Shown in pieces: positions 36,426-45,098 of a stretch of DNA of 64,000 nucleotides. Within the stretch, counting starts at the first letter, position 1. Every line of letters starts with the position of its first letter. The stretch lies in the NCBI RefSeq assembly GCF_029029525.1, contig NZ_JAKJSC010000008.1, positions 89,072-153,071 on the forward strand. Direction: 5' to 3'. The notes beneath the pieces are model-generated. The model did no database searches. It was not told where the DNA came from and was given only the letters and a program-made list of their open reading frames with translations. Position numbers and translations under genes: made by a program. The DNA comes from Labilibaculum sp. DW002. GTDB taxonomy: Bacteria > Bacteroidota > Bacteroidia > Bacteroidales > Marinifilaceae.

Positions 36426-38216
36426 TTAATCTAGCTTAAGAACGGCTAAGAAGGCTTTTTGTGGAACTTCCACATTACCTACTTGCTTCATCTTTTTCTT
36501 ACCTTTCTTTTGCTTCTCAAGAAGTTTACGTTTACGTGTGATATCACCACCATAACATTTTGCGGTAACATCCTTACGAACCGCTTTTACAGTCTCTCTG
36601 GAAATGATTTTGGCTCCAATCGCACCTTGTATAGCAATATCAAATTGCTGACGCGGTATAAGCTCTTTCAGCTTCTCACACATTCTACGACCAAATGATT
36701 GTGCATTGTCGAAGTGAATTAAAGTTGAAAGTGCATCAACACCTTCTCCATTTAAAAGAATATCAAGTTTTACAAGTTTGGCAGCTTTAAATCCAATTTG
36801 GAAGTAGTCAAAAGATGCGTAACCTTTTGAAATACTCTTCAGCTTATCGTAGAAATCGAATACAATTTCACCTAATGGCATTTCATAAGTCAATTCTACA
36901 CGATCACTCGTTAGGTATTGTTGGTTTGTCATCATACCACGCTTAGCCAGACAAAGGTTCATTAAAGAACCAACAAATTCTGATTTGGTAATGATCTGTG
37001 CTTTGATAAATGGCTCTTCAATAAAATCGAGTGAGTTTGGATCCGGCATATCCGAAGGGTTATGCATTTCGAAAACGTCACCTTTTTTAGTGTGAGCAAT
37101 ATAGGATACGTTGGGTACCGTAGTAATCACGTTCATACCAAATTCACGATCCAATCGTTCCTGAATAATTTCCATATGAAGCAGGCCAAGAAACCCGCAA
37201 CGGAAACCAAAACCAAGAGCTAGTGATGATTCTGGCTCAAAAGTTAAAGAGGCATCGTTTAGCTTTAATTTCTCCATCGAAGCTCGTAAATCTTCATAAT
37301 CTTCACTGTCGATAGGATAGACTCCGGCAAATACCATTGGCTTTACTTCCTCAAAGCCATCAATCCCTTTTTCACAAGGCTCTTCTTTATGCGTAATGGT
37401 GTCACCAACTTTTACCTCTGTAGAAGTTTTGATACCCGATATAATATAACCTACATCACCTGTTTTTAATATTTTCCTTGGCTCACGTTCAAGTCTTAAA
37501 ACTCCAATTTCATCAGCGTAGTATTCTTTATCAGTATTTAAGAATTTTACAAGATCTCCTTTTTTAACCTCCCCATTCATAATACGAATGTATGTGATGA
37601 TACCACGAAATGAATTGTATTCAGAGTCAAATACCAATGCCTGAAGAGGATCATTTGGTTTGCCTTCTGGGCATGGAACTCGATCTACAATTGCTTCAAG
37701 AATATCTGGTACACCTTCACCAGTTTTACCCGATGCTGCAAGAATTTCATCTCTATCACAACCAATCAAATCAACAATCTGATCTTTTACATCCTCAGGG
37801 TTTGAGTTAGGTAAGTCAATCTTGTTAAGAATTGGAATGATTTCAAGATCATTCTCAATAGCTAAATAAAGGTTCGAGATTGTTTGAGCTTGAATACCCT
37901 GAGTTGAGTCAACAATAAGAAGAGCTCCTTCGCAAGCAGCAATTGAACGAGAAACCTCGTATGAAAAATCTACGTGACCTGGAGTGTCAATAAGGTTTAA
38001 TACATAGTTTTCACCATCATTACCCTCATAGTCCATTTGAATAGCGTGACTTTTAATGGTGATACCACGTTCACGTTCCAAATCCATATCGTCAAGAACC
38101 TGAGCTTGCCTTTCACGTTCGCCTACAGTTTCTGTTTCCTGTAATAAACGGTCAGCTAGAGTACTTTTCCCGTGGTCGATATGTGCTATTATGCAGAAAT
38201 TACGAATGTTCTTCAT
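36426..38216 (-). CDS. lepA: Translation elongation factor 4 (LepA)
   Basis: Ribosome-bound GTPase, 596 residues from ATG at 38214-38216 ([20 protein letters not shown]); a TTG three codons upstream is rejected. The G1 loop AHIDHGKST, switch region [20 protein letters not shown] and NKIDLP motifs are intact, and the LepA C-terminal domain ends [24 protein letters not shown] degenerate copy of its 5' end lies at 38722-38812. A tandem 14-bp repeat sits just upstream, and a -7 box TATCTTTG at 38296-38303. Confidence 0.97.
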   Translation of the reverse strand: MKNIRNFCIIAHIDHGKSTLADRLLQETETVGERERQAQVLDDMDLERERGITIKSHAIQMDYEGNDGENYVLNLIDTPGHVDFSYEVSRSIAACEGALLIVDSTQGIQAQTISNLYLAIENDLEIIPILNKIDLPNSNPEDVKDQIVDLIGCDRDEILAASGKTGEGVPDILEAIVDRVPCPEGKPNDPLQALVFDSEYNSFRGIITYIRIMNGEVKKGDLVKFLNTDKEYYADEIGVLRLEREPRKILKTGDVGYIISGIKTSTEVKVGDTITHKEEPCEKGIDGFEEVKPMVFAGVYPIDSEDYEDLRASMEKLKLNDASLTFEPESSLALGFGFRCGFLGLLHMEIIQERLDREFGMNVITTVPNVSYIAHTKKGDVFEMHNPSDMPDPNSLDFIEEPFIKAQIITKSEFVGSLMNLCLAKRGMMTNQQYLTSDRVELTYEMPLGEIVFDFYDKLKSISKGYASFDYFQIGFKAAKLVKLDILLNGEGVDALSTLIHFDNAQSFGRRMCEKLKELIPRQQFDIAIQGAIGAKIISRETVKAVRKDVTAKCYGGDITRKRKLLEKQKKGKKKMKQVGNVEVPQKAFLAVLKLD

Positions 38217-38223
38217 CTTATCC

Positions 38224-38251
38224 AATTATCAATTACGAATTATCAATTACG
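38224..38251. repeat. Two tandem copies of AATTATCAATTACG
   Basis: Perfect 14-bp direct repeat just upstream of the lepA start. One partial copy (CAATTATCAATTA) also flanks the displaced lepA fragment at 38800-38812. Confidence 0.85.
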
Positions 38252-38368
38252 AGTCCAAACTTCACAGCTCCGTAATCCGTAATTCAATCAACTGACAAAG
38301 ATATTCAATTAGTTTGAATAAATAGAATTTGGTATTTAATGATTGAAAAGATTAATGCAAAAATTTAA

Positions 38369-38503
38369 TTATTGCATTATCAATCCTACTAAATTACCAA
38401 CTAAACCAGCCACAAGCATTAATCCCATAATGCATGCACCTACTATTAATACCAAACGCTTATTTTTTTTATTGCTTCTATCAATTAATTCTTCTGTAAT
38501 CAT
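38369..38503 (-). CDS. Possible 44-aa single-TM membrane protein
   Basis: Minus-strand frame of 45 codons: charged N-terminus MITEELIDRSNKKNKRL followed by one hydrophobic helix (VLIVGACIMGLMLVAGLVGNLVGLIM). The charged-then-hydrophobic layout is typical of real small membrane proteins. The gene lies between lepA and the lepA fragment, on the lepA strand. Not recognised; a chance ORF cannot be excluded. Confidence 0.45.
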   Translation of the reverse strand: MITEELIDRSNKKNKRLVLIVGACIMGLMLVAGLVGNLVGLIMQ

Positions 38504-38721
38504 ATCTTATTATTCAAATGAGTGCGTTAATAACAATCTGTAATTACTCTGATAATAAATATACAAAAACGCTTCTACTTAGCCATAGATTTATGATCTG
38601 GAAAACATCTTGAAACACTTAAAATGCGATTCGAATCCCAGCTTTCAAATAAAAATCATCTGTATCGAATCTCCAAATTCATCTAAATTTTTAATTCTAC
38701 GCAGGTTTTACCTAAGTCAAC

Positions 38722-38793
38722 TTAGCGGTTTGCCAAGTTAGATTTACCATGGTCAATATGTGCAGTAATGCAAAATTTTCCAATGTTCTTCAT
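38722..38793 (-). pseudogene. Degenerate duplicate of the lepA 5' end
   Basis: The minus strand reads [19 protein letters not shown] then LANR and a TAA stop. The first 23 codons of lepA differ at only six: G for R5, K for N6, T for I10, N for T19, N for D22, with the stop replacing Leu24. Bases upstream of the ATG (CATCTTATCCAATTATCAATTA, 38791-38812) are identical to those upstream of lepA. Similarity ends after the stop. It is a remnant of duplication or insertion, not a gene. Confidence 0.85.
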
Positions 38794-38904
38794 CTTATCC
38801 AATTATCAATTAGAAGAAGCATAAAATTATGTACTAATCCCACATATATTTATAACAAAAATTCAATTCATAAAAAGAGTTTTTCAAAAAATAACCTGAA
38901 GATT

Positions 38905-39306
38905 TTAAAACACCTCATTTTTAACCTCTTCAGCATCACACTCAACAATATAATCCCATGACACATATGTTAACAATGCTCCAATAATAGTTGCAATAAT
39001 ATCCTTATAGTCAAAACCATTTTCAAATGGAAGGTTCAATAATTCTAGTACAATTACACTGCAGAAAAATTTGACAATTATAACTTTCGAAGTGAATCTT
39101 TTGTTTATTGGGTTTATTATTAAAAAGAAGAAACATAATCCAGGCACAGCAACTATATTAGTAAAGGTGTCAGCTAAATAATAGTCAAATATTCCATTTG
39201 AATAAATATATGGTCTATACACTTGTAAACCCAAAACGTATATGCCAAATGGAATTAAAAATATTATCAAGTACTTTAACCTTTGCAAGTACAACCTCTT
39301 TATCAT
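38905..39306 (-). CDS. Four-TM membrane protein, candidate immunity protein of the peptide cassette
   Basis: A 133-residue protein with about four TM helices: YLIIFLIPFGIYVLGL, FTNIVAVPGLCFFFLII, IIVKFFCSVIVLELL, and DIIATIIGALLTYVSW. The C-terminus is acidic (ECDAEEVKNEV). It follows the two GG-leader peptide genes on the same strand, the usual place for an immunity gene in class II bacteriocin operons. No family is recognised, so immunity is inferred from position and topology only. Confidence 0.6.
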   Translation of the reverse strand: MIKRLYLQRLKYLIIFLIPFGIYVLGLQVYRPYIYSNGIFDYYLADTFTNIVAVPGLCFFFLIINPINKRFTSKVIIVKFFCSVIVLELLNLPFENGFDYKDIIATIIGALLTYVSWDYIVECDAEEVKNEVF

Positions 39307-39353
39307 GTGAAAATAATTTGCTTATTAAAGTATAAAATTACTATTATTTGAAA

Positions 39354-39398
39354 TATTCTTGCTCTATAAGAGCATAAAGTTCTTATAGAGCAAGAATA
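39354..39398 (-). repeat. 18-bp perfect inverted repeat after the peptide genes
   Basis: TATTCTTGCTCTATAAGA (39354-39371) and its exact reverse complement (39381-39398) around a 9-base loop. It begins 2 bases after the stop of the second peptide gene. No T-tract follows on the minus strand, so it may be a mRNA-stabilising or attenuating hairpin rather than a standard terminator. Confidence 0.9.
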
Positions 39399-39399
39399 A

Positions 39400-39582
39400 T
39401 TATTCCATGTGTGCATACAAGTAACTAAATTCACTCTCATATGCACGTTGATCCGCTCTAAATGCAGCCATCCAACCCATTGTTTCTAAAATCCAATCTG
39501 TAAACTCCGAACCTCCATTAACACCCTCTAACTGACTACAGGAGAGGTCACTTAGCGAATTAATCTTAATTTCTATACTCAT
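39400..39582 (-). CDS. Double-glycine leader peptide precursor B
   Basis: A 60-residue precursor. Leader of 24 residues, MSIEIKINSLSDLSCSQ then LEGVNGG, with hydrophobic positions at -4, -7 and -12 from the cut, as C39 peptidases need. The predicted mature peptide has 36 residues starting SEFTDWILETMGWM, amphipathic and net acidic (many Glu/Asp), with no cysteine. It is a paralogue of precursor A, sharing F-x-x-W-x-L and YES motifs. Candidate bacteriocin or signal peptide exported by the transporter at 39988. Confidence 0.8.
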   Translation of the reverse strand: MSIEIKINSLSDLSCSQLEGVNGGSEFTDWILETMGWMAAFRADQRAYESEFSYLYAHME

Positions 39583-39594
39583 AACTATTATTAT

Positions 39595-39780
39595 TTAAAA
39601 CACTGATTCATAACTATTAACACCTTTCATAAAGTGTTCCCTGGAACTTTTAGGATTAAATGCAATATCAAGTGCTAATCCACAAATTACACCTAAAGCC
39701 CACTCTATAAATCCTCCATCAACATTCTTCATTTCAGATGAATTCATCTCCTTAACTCCAAATTCATTTAAATCTTTCAT
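39595..39780 (-). CDS. Double-glycine leader peptide precursor A
   Basis: A 61-residue precursor. Leader of 23 residues, MKDLNEFGVKEMNSSEM then KNVDGG, the classic Bacteroidetes EM-x-x-(I/V)-x-GG form. The mature peptide has 38 residues, FIEWALGVICGLALDIAF then a polar end with SYESVF; it has one cysteine and a small-residue helix. It lies 12 bases upstream of precursor B in one transcript. Two related but different mature peptides suggest a two-component bacteriocin or a pair of signals; activity is untested. Confidence 0.82.
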   Translation of the reverse strand: MKDLNEFGVKEMNSSEMKNVDGGFIEWALGVICGLALDIAFNPKSSREHFMKGVNSYESVF

Positions 39781-39987
39781 TTTACAAAATTTTAAATTGT
39801 TAGTAATTTATTAATTTTGTGCAGGCTAATAAGCTAAGTCCGATTAACAGCAATAGTTTTCGCGAACACTTCTGCTTTTCGGGCTTTTTTATTTCGCCTA
39901 CATCATTATATTCATATTGGCCAAATTTGAATAACAATTATAAAGATAATTCTATGTAGTCCAATAAACTTGGACTTAACAATATTT
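39781..39987 (-). promoter_or_regulatory. Spacer between transporter and peptides; inverted repeats
   Basis: A 7-bp inverted repeat AGTCCAA / TTGGACT (39958-39976) lies just past the transporter stop, and a near-palindrome TTCATATTGGCCAAATTTGAA at about 39911-39931. No exact TAnnTTTG box was found. This gap separates export genes from peptide genes and likely carries the peptide promoter (inference). Confidence 0.4.
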
Positions 39988-42150
39988 TTAATTTAAAATT
40001 GCAAGTTCTGGAATTTGCTTTTGCCACATGTGGTAATATTTCCCTTGTTTTTCATATAATTCAGTATGCGAACCTTCTTCCATTAATTTGCCTTTTTCCA
40101 AAACAATGATTTTATCCGATTGCAAAACAGTTCCTAATCTATGAGCAATTAACACAATGGTTTTTCCTTCTTTTTTCAAATTACGTATACACTCTTGCAC
40201 TTGTTCCTCTGAAATGGAATCGAGCGAAGAGGTTGCCTCATCTAAAATCAAAACCTGAGGATCGCGATACAAAGCTCTTGCAATTGCTAAGCGTTGTTTC
40301 TGACCTCCTGAAAGAGAAGCGCCATTCTCTCCCAACCAGGTTTGGAAACCATTAGGCAATTCTTCTATAAAACCAAGTATACCCAATTGTTTACAAATAT
40401 CAAGTATTCGTTCCATTTCAGGCTGAAACTCTCCTACTGCGATATTTTCCACTACATTGCCAGCAAATAAATCCAGATTTTGAGGTACAATACCCACATA
40501 ATTGCGCAAACTATCGTTCGAGGCATATTTAATATTTACAGTATCGATATAAATATTTCCATCGTTTAGTGGATAAAATTTTTGCAACAATGCCGCTATG
40601 GTAGTTTTTCCAGAACCACTTTCACCTATAATGGCAGTAATTTTCCCATGCGGTATTTGCATAGTAAACTTCTCAAACACGTCAACTCTTGTTCCGTAAC
40701 TAAAGGAAACATCTTGAAAAAGAATATCTCCCTTGATTTCTTTTCTCAGCTCCACCATATTCTCTTCATCCTCCCGCTCCAAATCCATAATTTCGAACAA
40801 ACGATCAGCAGCAATTAAGGCATTCTGTATCGATTTATTCATTCCTATCAAACTTGCAACTGGACCAGTAAAATAGCCAATAATGGCATAAAAAGACATC
40901 AATTCTCCGGGCGTAATGGTGCGATCAATTACTAGATAGCCACCAAACCACAACAAAACAATCGTAAATATCCTACTTAAAAACTCAGAGGAATTAGTTG
41001 AAAAAACGGAATTTAAACCCGATTTATAACCAGTTTGCAGCAAGTTGATAAAACGAGTTTCTGTTTTTATATTGGCAAATCCCTCTAAACTTAGTTGCTT
41101 AATGGTTTTTACAGAATTTAACGATTCTACCAATTGAGTCTCTAGGTCGGCCGCTCGTTCCATTACCTTTCGCTCTTGCTTTTTATTTAGCTTGTTAGTA
41201 ATTAAATATACAAGAGAGTACAAAGGAATAATCAGAGCCATTGCGAGTGCCAGTTTCCAAGAATAGATAAACATCAATCCAAAGGAAAAAACCACAATAA
41301 AAACATTTACGATTAAACTAATGGCTGTATCGTTAATAAACGAACGAATTTTTACCGCATCATTTATTCGGGAAATAATTTCCCCTATTCGCATGGTATC
41401 AAAGAATCGCTGAGGTAACTTTAACAAGTGTTTGTAATAGCCTAAAATCAGCCGAGAATCAATCAACTGTCCGGTTTTTAAAACCATAACAGTTTTAGCT
41501 GTTCCAATAAAAATTTGAAATATCACCAAAATAACCATCCCCACACTTAGCAGATTAAGCAAGTTTGTATTTCCATCGACCAAAACAAAGTCTGTTAACT
41601 TTTGTATGTATATTGAGGTTGATAATCCTAGTACAGTATAAATAATAGCTCCAAACAACGCTTGAAACAAAATACTTTTATGTGGTTTCAATAAAAAAAA
41701 GAAACGAGATATATTCGATACTTTTTCATTTTTTTGAACAAATTCCTCATTGGGAACCATCAATATCAACACACCAGTCCATTCTTTCTCAAATTCTTCT
41801 ATACTTTTTTTGTGAATCTGTCCATCCCCAGGATCCATAATTTCCACATAAGTATCTGTAGCCTTCAAAATAACCACATAATGCTGCAAAACTTCTTTTA
41901 CAATAACATGTGCTATGGCAGGCAACGGTATCTTTGGCAAACTATCCGTTCCTCCTTTTACACCCTTAGCAGTAAAACCAAGTTTTTCTGCGGCCTTAAT
42001 TAATCCTAAAGCATTGGTCCCTTTTTTATCGGTACCCGCCATTTGTCTAATCCTTGATATTGGCAGCTTTAATTTATAATGTGCTGAAATTGAAGCCAAA
42101 CAAGCCGCCCCACAATCAGTAATATCGTGTTGTTTTATTTTAATACTCAT
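39988..42150 (-). CDS. Peptidase-containing ABC transporter (C39 domain; PCAT)
   Basis: A 720-residue exporter that cuts GG leaders and pumps the mature peptide. Layout: an N-terminal C39 cysteine protease (1-130) with Q7, catalytic C13 in TDCGAACL, His90 in LQHYVVIL and Asp106 in MDPGDG; six TM helices (about 160-440); and an ABC domain with Walker A GESGSGKTT, signature LSGGQKQRLAIARAL and Walker B VLILDEATSSLD. It lies 82 bases downstream of the HlyD adaptor and upstream of its likely substrates. Confidence 0.93.
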   Translation of the reverse strand: MSIKIKQHDITDCGAACLASISAHYKLKLPISRIRQMAGTDKKGTNALGLIKAAEKLGFTAKGVKGGTDSLPKIPLPAIAHVIVKEVLQHYVVILKATDTYVEIMDPGDGQIHKKSIEEFEKEWTGVLILMVPNEEFVQKNEKVSNISRFFFLLKPHKSILFQALFGAIIYTVLGLSTSIYIQKLTDFVLVDGNTNLLNLLSVGMVILVIFQIFIGTAKTVMVLKTGQLIDSRLILGYYKHLLKLPQRFFDTMRIGEIISRINDAVKIRSFINDTAISLIVNVFIVVFSFGLMFIYSWKLALAMALIIPLYSLVYLITNKLNKKQERKVMERAADLETQLVESLNSVKTIKQLSLEGFANIKTETRFINLLQTGYKSGLNSVFSTNSSEFLSRIFTIVLLWFGGYLVIDRTITPGELMSFYAIIGYFTGPVASLIGMNKSIQNALIAADRLFEIMDLEREDEENMVELRKEIKGDILFQDVSFSYGTRVDVFEKFTMQIPHGKITAIIGESGSGKTTIAALLQKFYPLNDGNIYIDTVNIKYASNDSLRNYVGIVPQNLDLFAGNVVENIAVGEFQPEMERILDICKQLGILGFIEELPNGFQTWLGENGASLSGGQKQRLAIARALYRDPQVLILDEATSSLDSISEEQVQECIRNLKKEGKTIVLIAHRLGTVLQSDKIIVLEKGKLMEEGSHTELYEKQGKYYHMWQKQIPELAILN

Positions 42151-42232
42151 ATAAATTCAATCTGAGATAATAGACGTGAGAATTGAGATTAATAAATCCC
42201 AACTAATTTTAGAAAATTCTTAAGAATCTTAC

Positions 42233-43375
42233 TTATGATTTTAAGCGTGGATTCAGCCAATCATCAACATTATCGTACAGCAATTGGAATAATGTTCGTT
42301 CCGTAACCTGAAAGCGAGCGGTTAAACTCATTCCTTTCGTCAAATTACCTTCGTAACCATTTTTCAATTTCAAGTGCTTCTGATCTATACTGCACCTTAC
42401 TTTAAAATAAGCATTGTTTTCAATCTGAAAAATATCAGGAGATATTTCAATCACCCTTCCATTGCCAAGTCCCCATTGGTTGTAATTGAAAGCATCCATT
42501 TGAAAATTCACACTCATCTCTTTTCTTATGTATCCAATATCAGATGGAGACAAATAACATTCAACAATTAATCCACTTGCTGGTGATATTTGACAAATAG
42601 TTTGCCCGGGAGCCAAAAAATTCCCAGCTTGAATTCCTGTAAAATGTGTAATTGATCCTGATATAGGAGCCGTGATCACATAATTTTGTTTCTCCTTATT
42701 ATTTTGAATTATACTCGTTTCCAAATCCATATTTTCATTCACGAGATCTCTAAGACTTGTTTGCCATTTCAAATTCTTCTGCTTCACATACATATCTTTG
42801 TTTTGATGTGTTTGTTGCAATTCATATTCAATTTTTTCAAAATCAACTTTTGCCACGACCTCTTTTTCATACAAGGTTTTATTCAAATCAAAGTCCCTTT
42901 TCTTTTGCTTTATGTCTGCATCTAGCTCAATAAGATTTTGATTGTACTCCTCCAATTCATTCTGATAAAGGAATGTTTGTAAACGCTTAGAACTGGAATT
43001 AATTAGCATTTCCAGATCTTTTCTAAACTCATTATTTAAATCCAATCTACTACCTAATGATTTCAATTCGTTATCCAATTTTTGAGCATTCAAAATTAAA
43101 AGTGTATCTCCTTTTATTACCTGTAGATTTTCATGTAGTCGATTTTCTGCAATTTGTCCATATATAGCAGAAATCACATTATTATTTTCATTTAAACTAC
43201 GAATAGTACCTCTACCTTGTTGCGTAATCGGAACATTCACAACAGGTAAAGCAAGAACACCAGCAATTAGTAAAACAATAACAAGCAAATAAATAATTTT
43301 AATATTTGAATTAAATTTTGCAAAATGAGCTTCGGTAGTATGATCTATTATTTCTTTCGGGAAAATAGTTTTCAT
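42233..43375 (-). CDS. HlyD-family membrane-fusion adaptor
   Basis: A 380-residue adaptor linking the ABC exporter to the outer membrane. One N-terminal TM (IIYLLVIVLLIAGVLALPV, about 28-46) is followed by a biotinyl-lipoyl-like half, a long coiled coil (about 100-230, rich in K/E/Q/N) and a beta-barrel part with VVTAPISG-like VITAPISGSITHFTG. It is 82 bases upstream of the PCAT and 15 bases downstream of the HTH gene. A TolC-like outer-membrane partner is not in the cassette and may be supplied by the host. Confidence 0.9.
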   Translation of the reverse strand: MKTIFPKEIIDHTTEAHFAKFNSNIKIIYLLVIVLLIAGVLALPVVNVPITQQGRGTIRSLNENNNVISAIYGQIAENRLHENLQVIKGDTLLILNAQKLDNELKSLGSRLDLNNEFRKDLEMLINSSSKRLQTFLYQNELEEYNQNLIELDADIKQKKRDFDLNKTLYEKEVVAKVDFEKIEYELQQTHQNKDMYVKQKNLKWQTSLRDLVNENMDLETSIIQNNKEKQNYVITAPISGSITHFTGIQAGNFLAPGQTICQISPASGLIVECYLSPSDIGYIRKEMSVNFQMDAFNYNQWGLGNGRVIEISPDIFQIENNAYFKVRCSIDQKHLKLKNGYEGNLTKGMSLTARFQVTERTLFQLLYDNVDDWLNPRLKS

Positions 43376-43390
43376 TGAGAAGTATTAATT

Positions 43391-43744
43391 TCAGATTAGA
43401 GAATATGCCAATATTGAATCAAAATTAATCACAAGCAATCCAGAAAACTTGGACTCTTGCAAAAAACCTCCTCCATTAATATCAATAAGTTGCTTTTCAC
43501 TTTTAATCACTCTAAATGGATTTTGTATTTCAAGTTCCATTTCTCCTGAATACTCATAAGAACCAGAATCTCTATTGTAACTTATTTCAATCCCCAAATC
43601 TTTAAATTCATCAAAATGATTAAACAAATGACTTCTGGAAATTCCTAATTCATTCGCCATGTTCTTTGCACTCCCAGTTCGCCCATCTTTAATCAGACGA
43701 TCCATTCTCATCAATCGTTCCACAACATCTAAAATCTTAACCAT
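43391..43744 (-). CDS. HTH regulator of the peptide cassette
   Basis: A 117-residue protein with a predicted winged helix-turn-helix (HTH-11/DeoR-like) in the first 70 residues: MANELGISRSHLFNHFDEFKDLG is the recognition-helix region. The C-terminal half (SGEMELEIQNPFRVI...) has no effector domain I know. It is the first gene of the cassette, so it likely controls it. A -7 box TATATTTG lies at 43796-43803 on the minus strand. Confidence 0.75.
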   Translation of the reverse strand: MVKILDVVERLMRMDRLIKDGRTGSAKNMANELGISRSHLFNHFDEFKDLGIEISYNRDSGSYEYSGEMELEIQNPFRVIKSEKQLIDINGGGFLQESKFSGLLVINFDSILAYSLI

Positions 43745-43795
43745 ACTAGTTTATAATTAACAGTCATACCTAGTCTTAAGTAGTAGCTCGTAATT

Positions 43796-43803
43796 CAAAT
43801 ATA
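43796..43803 (-). promoter_or_regulatory. -7 box of the peptide cassette
   Basis: CAAATATA on plus is TATATTTG on minus, an exact TAnnTTTG match 52 bases before the regulator ATG. No clear -33 TTG is visible. Confidence 0.55.
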
Positions 43804-44044
43804 GATTACACCCTATTAATTCTAATATTGTTAAAAAGGTAACCCCACATCTAAATATTTATTATGAACAATTCTATGGCGCATGTCAAACTATATTTTA
43901 ACCGGATTAACACATTACATTCATCTCAAAAGAATTAAGTTTCGAAAAAATTATTTCCATTTTTTAGTAGGGTAAGATTCTAGTTTATCGGTTCACATAC
44001 AAACGAGCTCAAAATCTTAATTGTAAAATTATAAAATAACGATC

Positions 44045-44989
44045 ATGAAAAAGTTTTCTTTTATACTAGTAATAGGTTTAGCCATATCTTTTTTCTCTTG
44101 TGACAACAAAGACGACGTAGTTGATGTTTTAGATGAAAAACAAGTTGAATTGAACAACTCTATCGAAACTGTAGTTGCATCAGAAGAGGCTTCAGAAACA
44201 ATTATTGAGGTTGCAGATTACGAAGTTGATTTATTTTCATTTATGGAAAGTGAGTACGATCAACCAACTGGAACCAAAGAAGGATACCAAAATAGATACG
44301 GACAATTATTTATGGAATGGCAACGCTACAAAACAGATAAAATGCCTGAAGTATCTATCGAATTTGGCGAAGATGGCCGATTTCCAATGACAATAACAGT
44401 AAATTATGGAGATTCAACTGTTCTTTACAACGGTACTGTTATAGGTGGTGTAGTTGTAATTGAATTATCCGCACGTCCACGTACTGATGGCGCTGTTCGC
44501 GAAATTACTTTCGATCTAATGATTGATTCTGTAGCAATGGATGGTACAAAACGAATGGAATTCACTGGAGAACAAGGAGTATCAAGAAAATGGGAATATA
44601 CAAGTGAGCTTACTTTCACTTATCCTGATGGAACAGAATTATTCAGATCTGCAGATAGAACTAGAGAATGGGTAGCTGGTTTAGATACTAAATGGGATAT
44701 CAGCGATGATAAAATTGAAATTAGAGGATCTGTAACTTGTGTTGACACAGAACAAAATGAATATTCTAAAGTTATTGATGAAGAAAATCCTTTAACAAAA
44801 ATCGGAACTTGTAGAATGATTGTAAGCGGATTGGTAACATTCTCGCAGAACCAGGAAGAATTTGCAACTTTTGATTATGGTGATGGTGAATGTGATAACC
44901 TTGCAACATATACTTACACTAACGAAGATGGTGAAGTTGTAAGCAAAGAGATTGAAATTGGTAAGCACAAAAGATATAAGAAAAACTAG
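44045..44989 (+). CDS. Lipoprotein, unknown, divergent from the peptide cassette
   Basis: A 314-residue predicted lipoprotein: signal peptide MKKFSFILVIGLAISFFSC with a lipobox-like Cys at 19, then an acidic, Glu/Asp/Val-rich spacer (DNKDDVVDVLDEKQVE) and a beta-rich domain. No recognised family. It is transcribed away from the export cassette, from a shared 300-bp intergenic region. A hairpin lies downstream at 45013-45053. Confidence 0.7.
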   Translation: MKKFSFILVIGLAISFFSCDNKDDVVDVLDEKQVELNNSIETVVASEEASETIIEVADYEVDLFSFMESEYDQPTGTKEGYQNRYGQLFMEWQRYKTDKMPEVSIEFGEDGRFPMTITVNYGDSTVLYNGTVIGGVVVIELSARPRTDGAVREITFDLMIDSVAMDGTKRMEFTGEQGVSRKWEYTSELTFTYPDGTELFRSADRTREWVAGLDTKWDISDDKIEIRGSVTCVDTEQNEYSKVIDEENPLTKIGTCRMIVSGLVTFSQNQEEFATFDYGDGECDNLATYTYTNEDGEVVSKEIEIGKHKRYKKN

Positions 44990-45012
44990 GTAGTATTCAC
45001 AACCACTTAGCA

Positions 45013-45053
45013 TTAGGGTGTAGGGAAAGATCACAATCACCTCTGCACCCTAA
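45013..45053 (+). terminator. Long hairpin after the lipoprotein gene
   Basis: TTAGGGTGTAG / CTGCACCCTAA stem of 11 pairs with one G-T wobble and a 19-base loop. No T-tract follows, so it may be a weak terminator or an mRNA end-stabilising structure. Confidence 0.5.
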
Positions 45054-45098
45054 TATTCGCTAAAAAAGTTTATTTTTACCTAAACCAATCCTCTAGCT

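Larger units (their letters stand above)
38217..38904 (-). other. Region between lepA and the peptide cassette
   Basis: Contains the tandem repeat, lepA -7 box (38296-38303), the small membrane ORF and the lepA 5' remnant. The remainder (about 38505-38720 and 38813-38904) is AT-rich with nothing recognisable. Confidence 0.6.

Noticed and set aside
38343..38543. Plus-strand 66-aa ORF opposite the small membrane protein
   Set aside because: The minus strand gives a more protein-like product (charged start, single TM helix); the plus frame is a Leu/Ile/Ser-rich complement of it.
38722..38793. Functional short gene from the lepA-like fragment
   Set aside because: It stops after 23 codons within the GTPase fold and has several replacements; a remnant rather than a gene.
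39988..43375. Type I secretion of a large protein toxin
   Set aside because: The ABC protein has an intact C39 domain and lies next to GG-leader peptides, which points to small peptide export.
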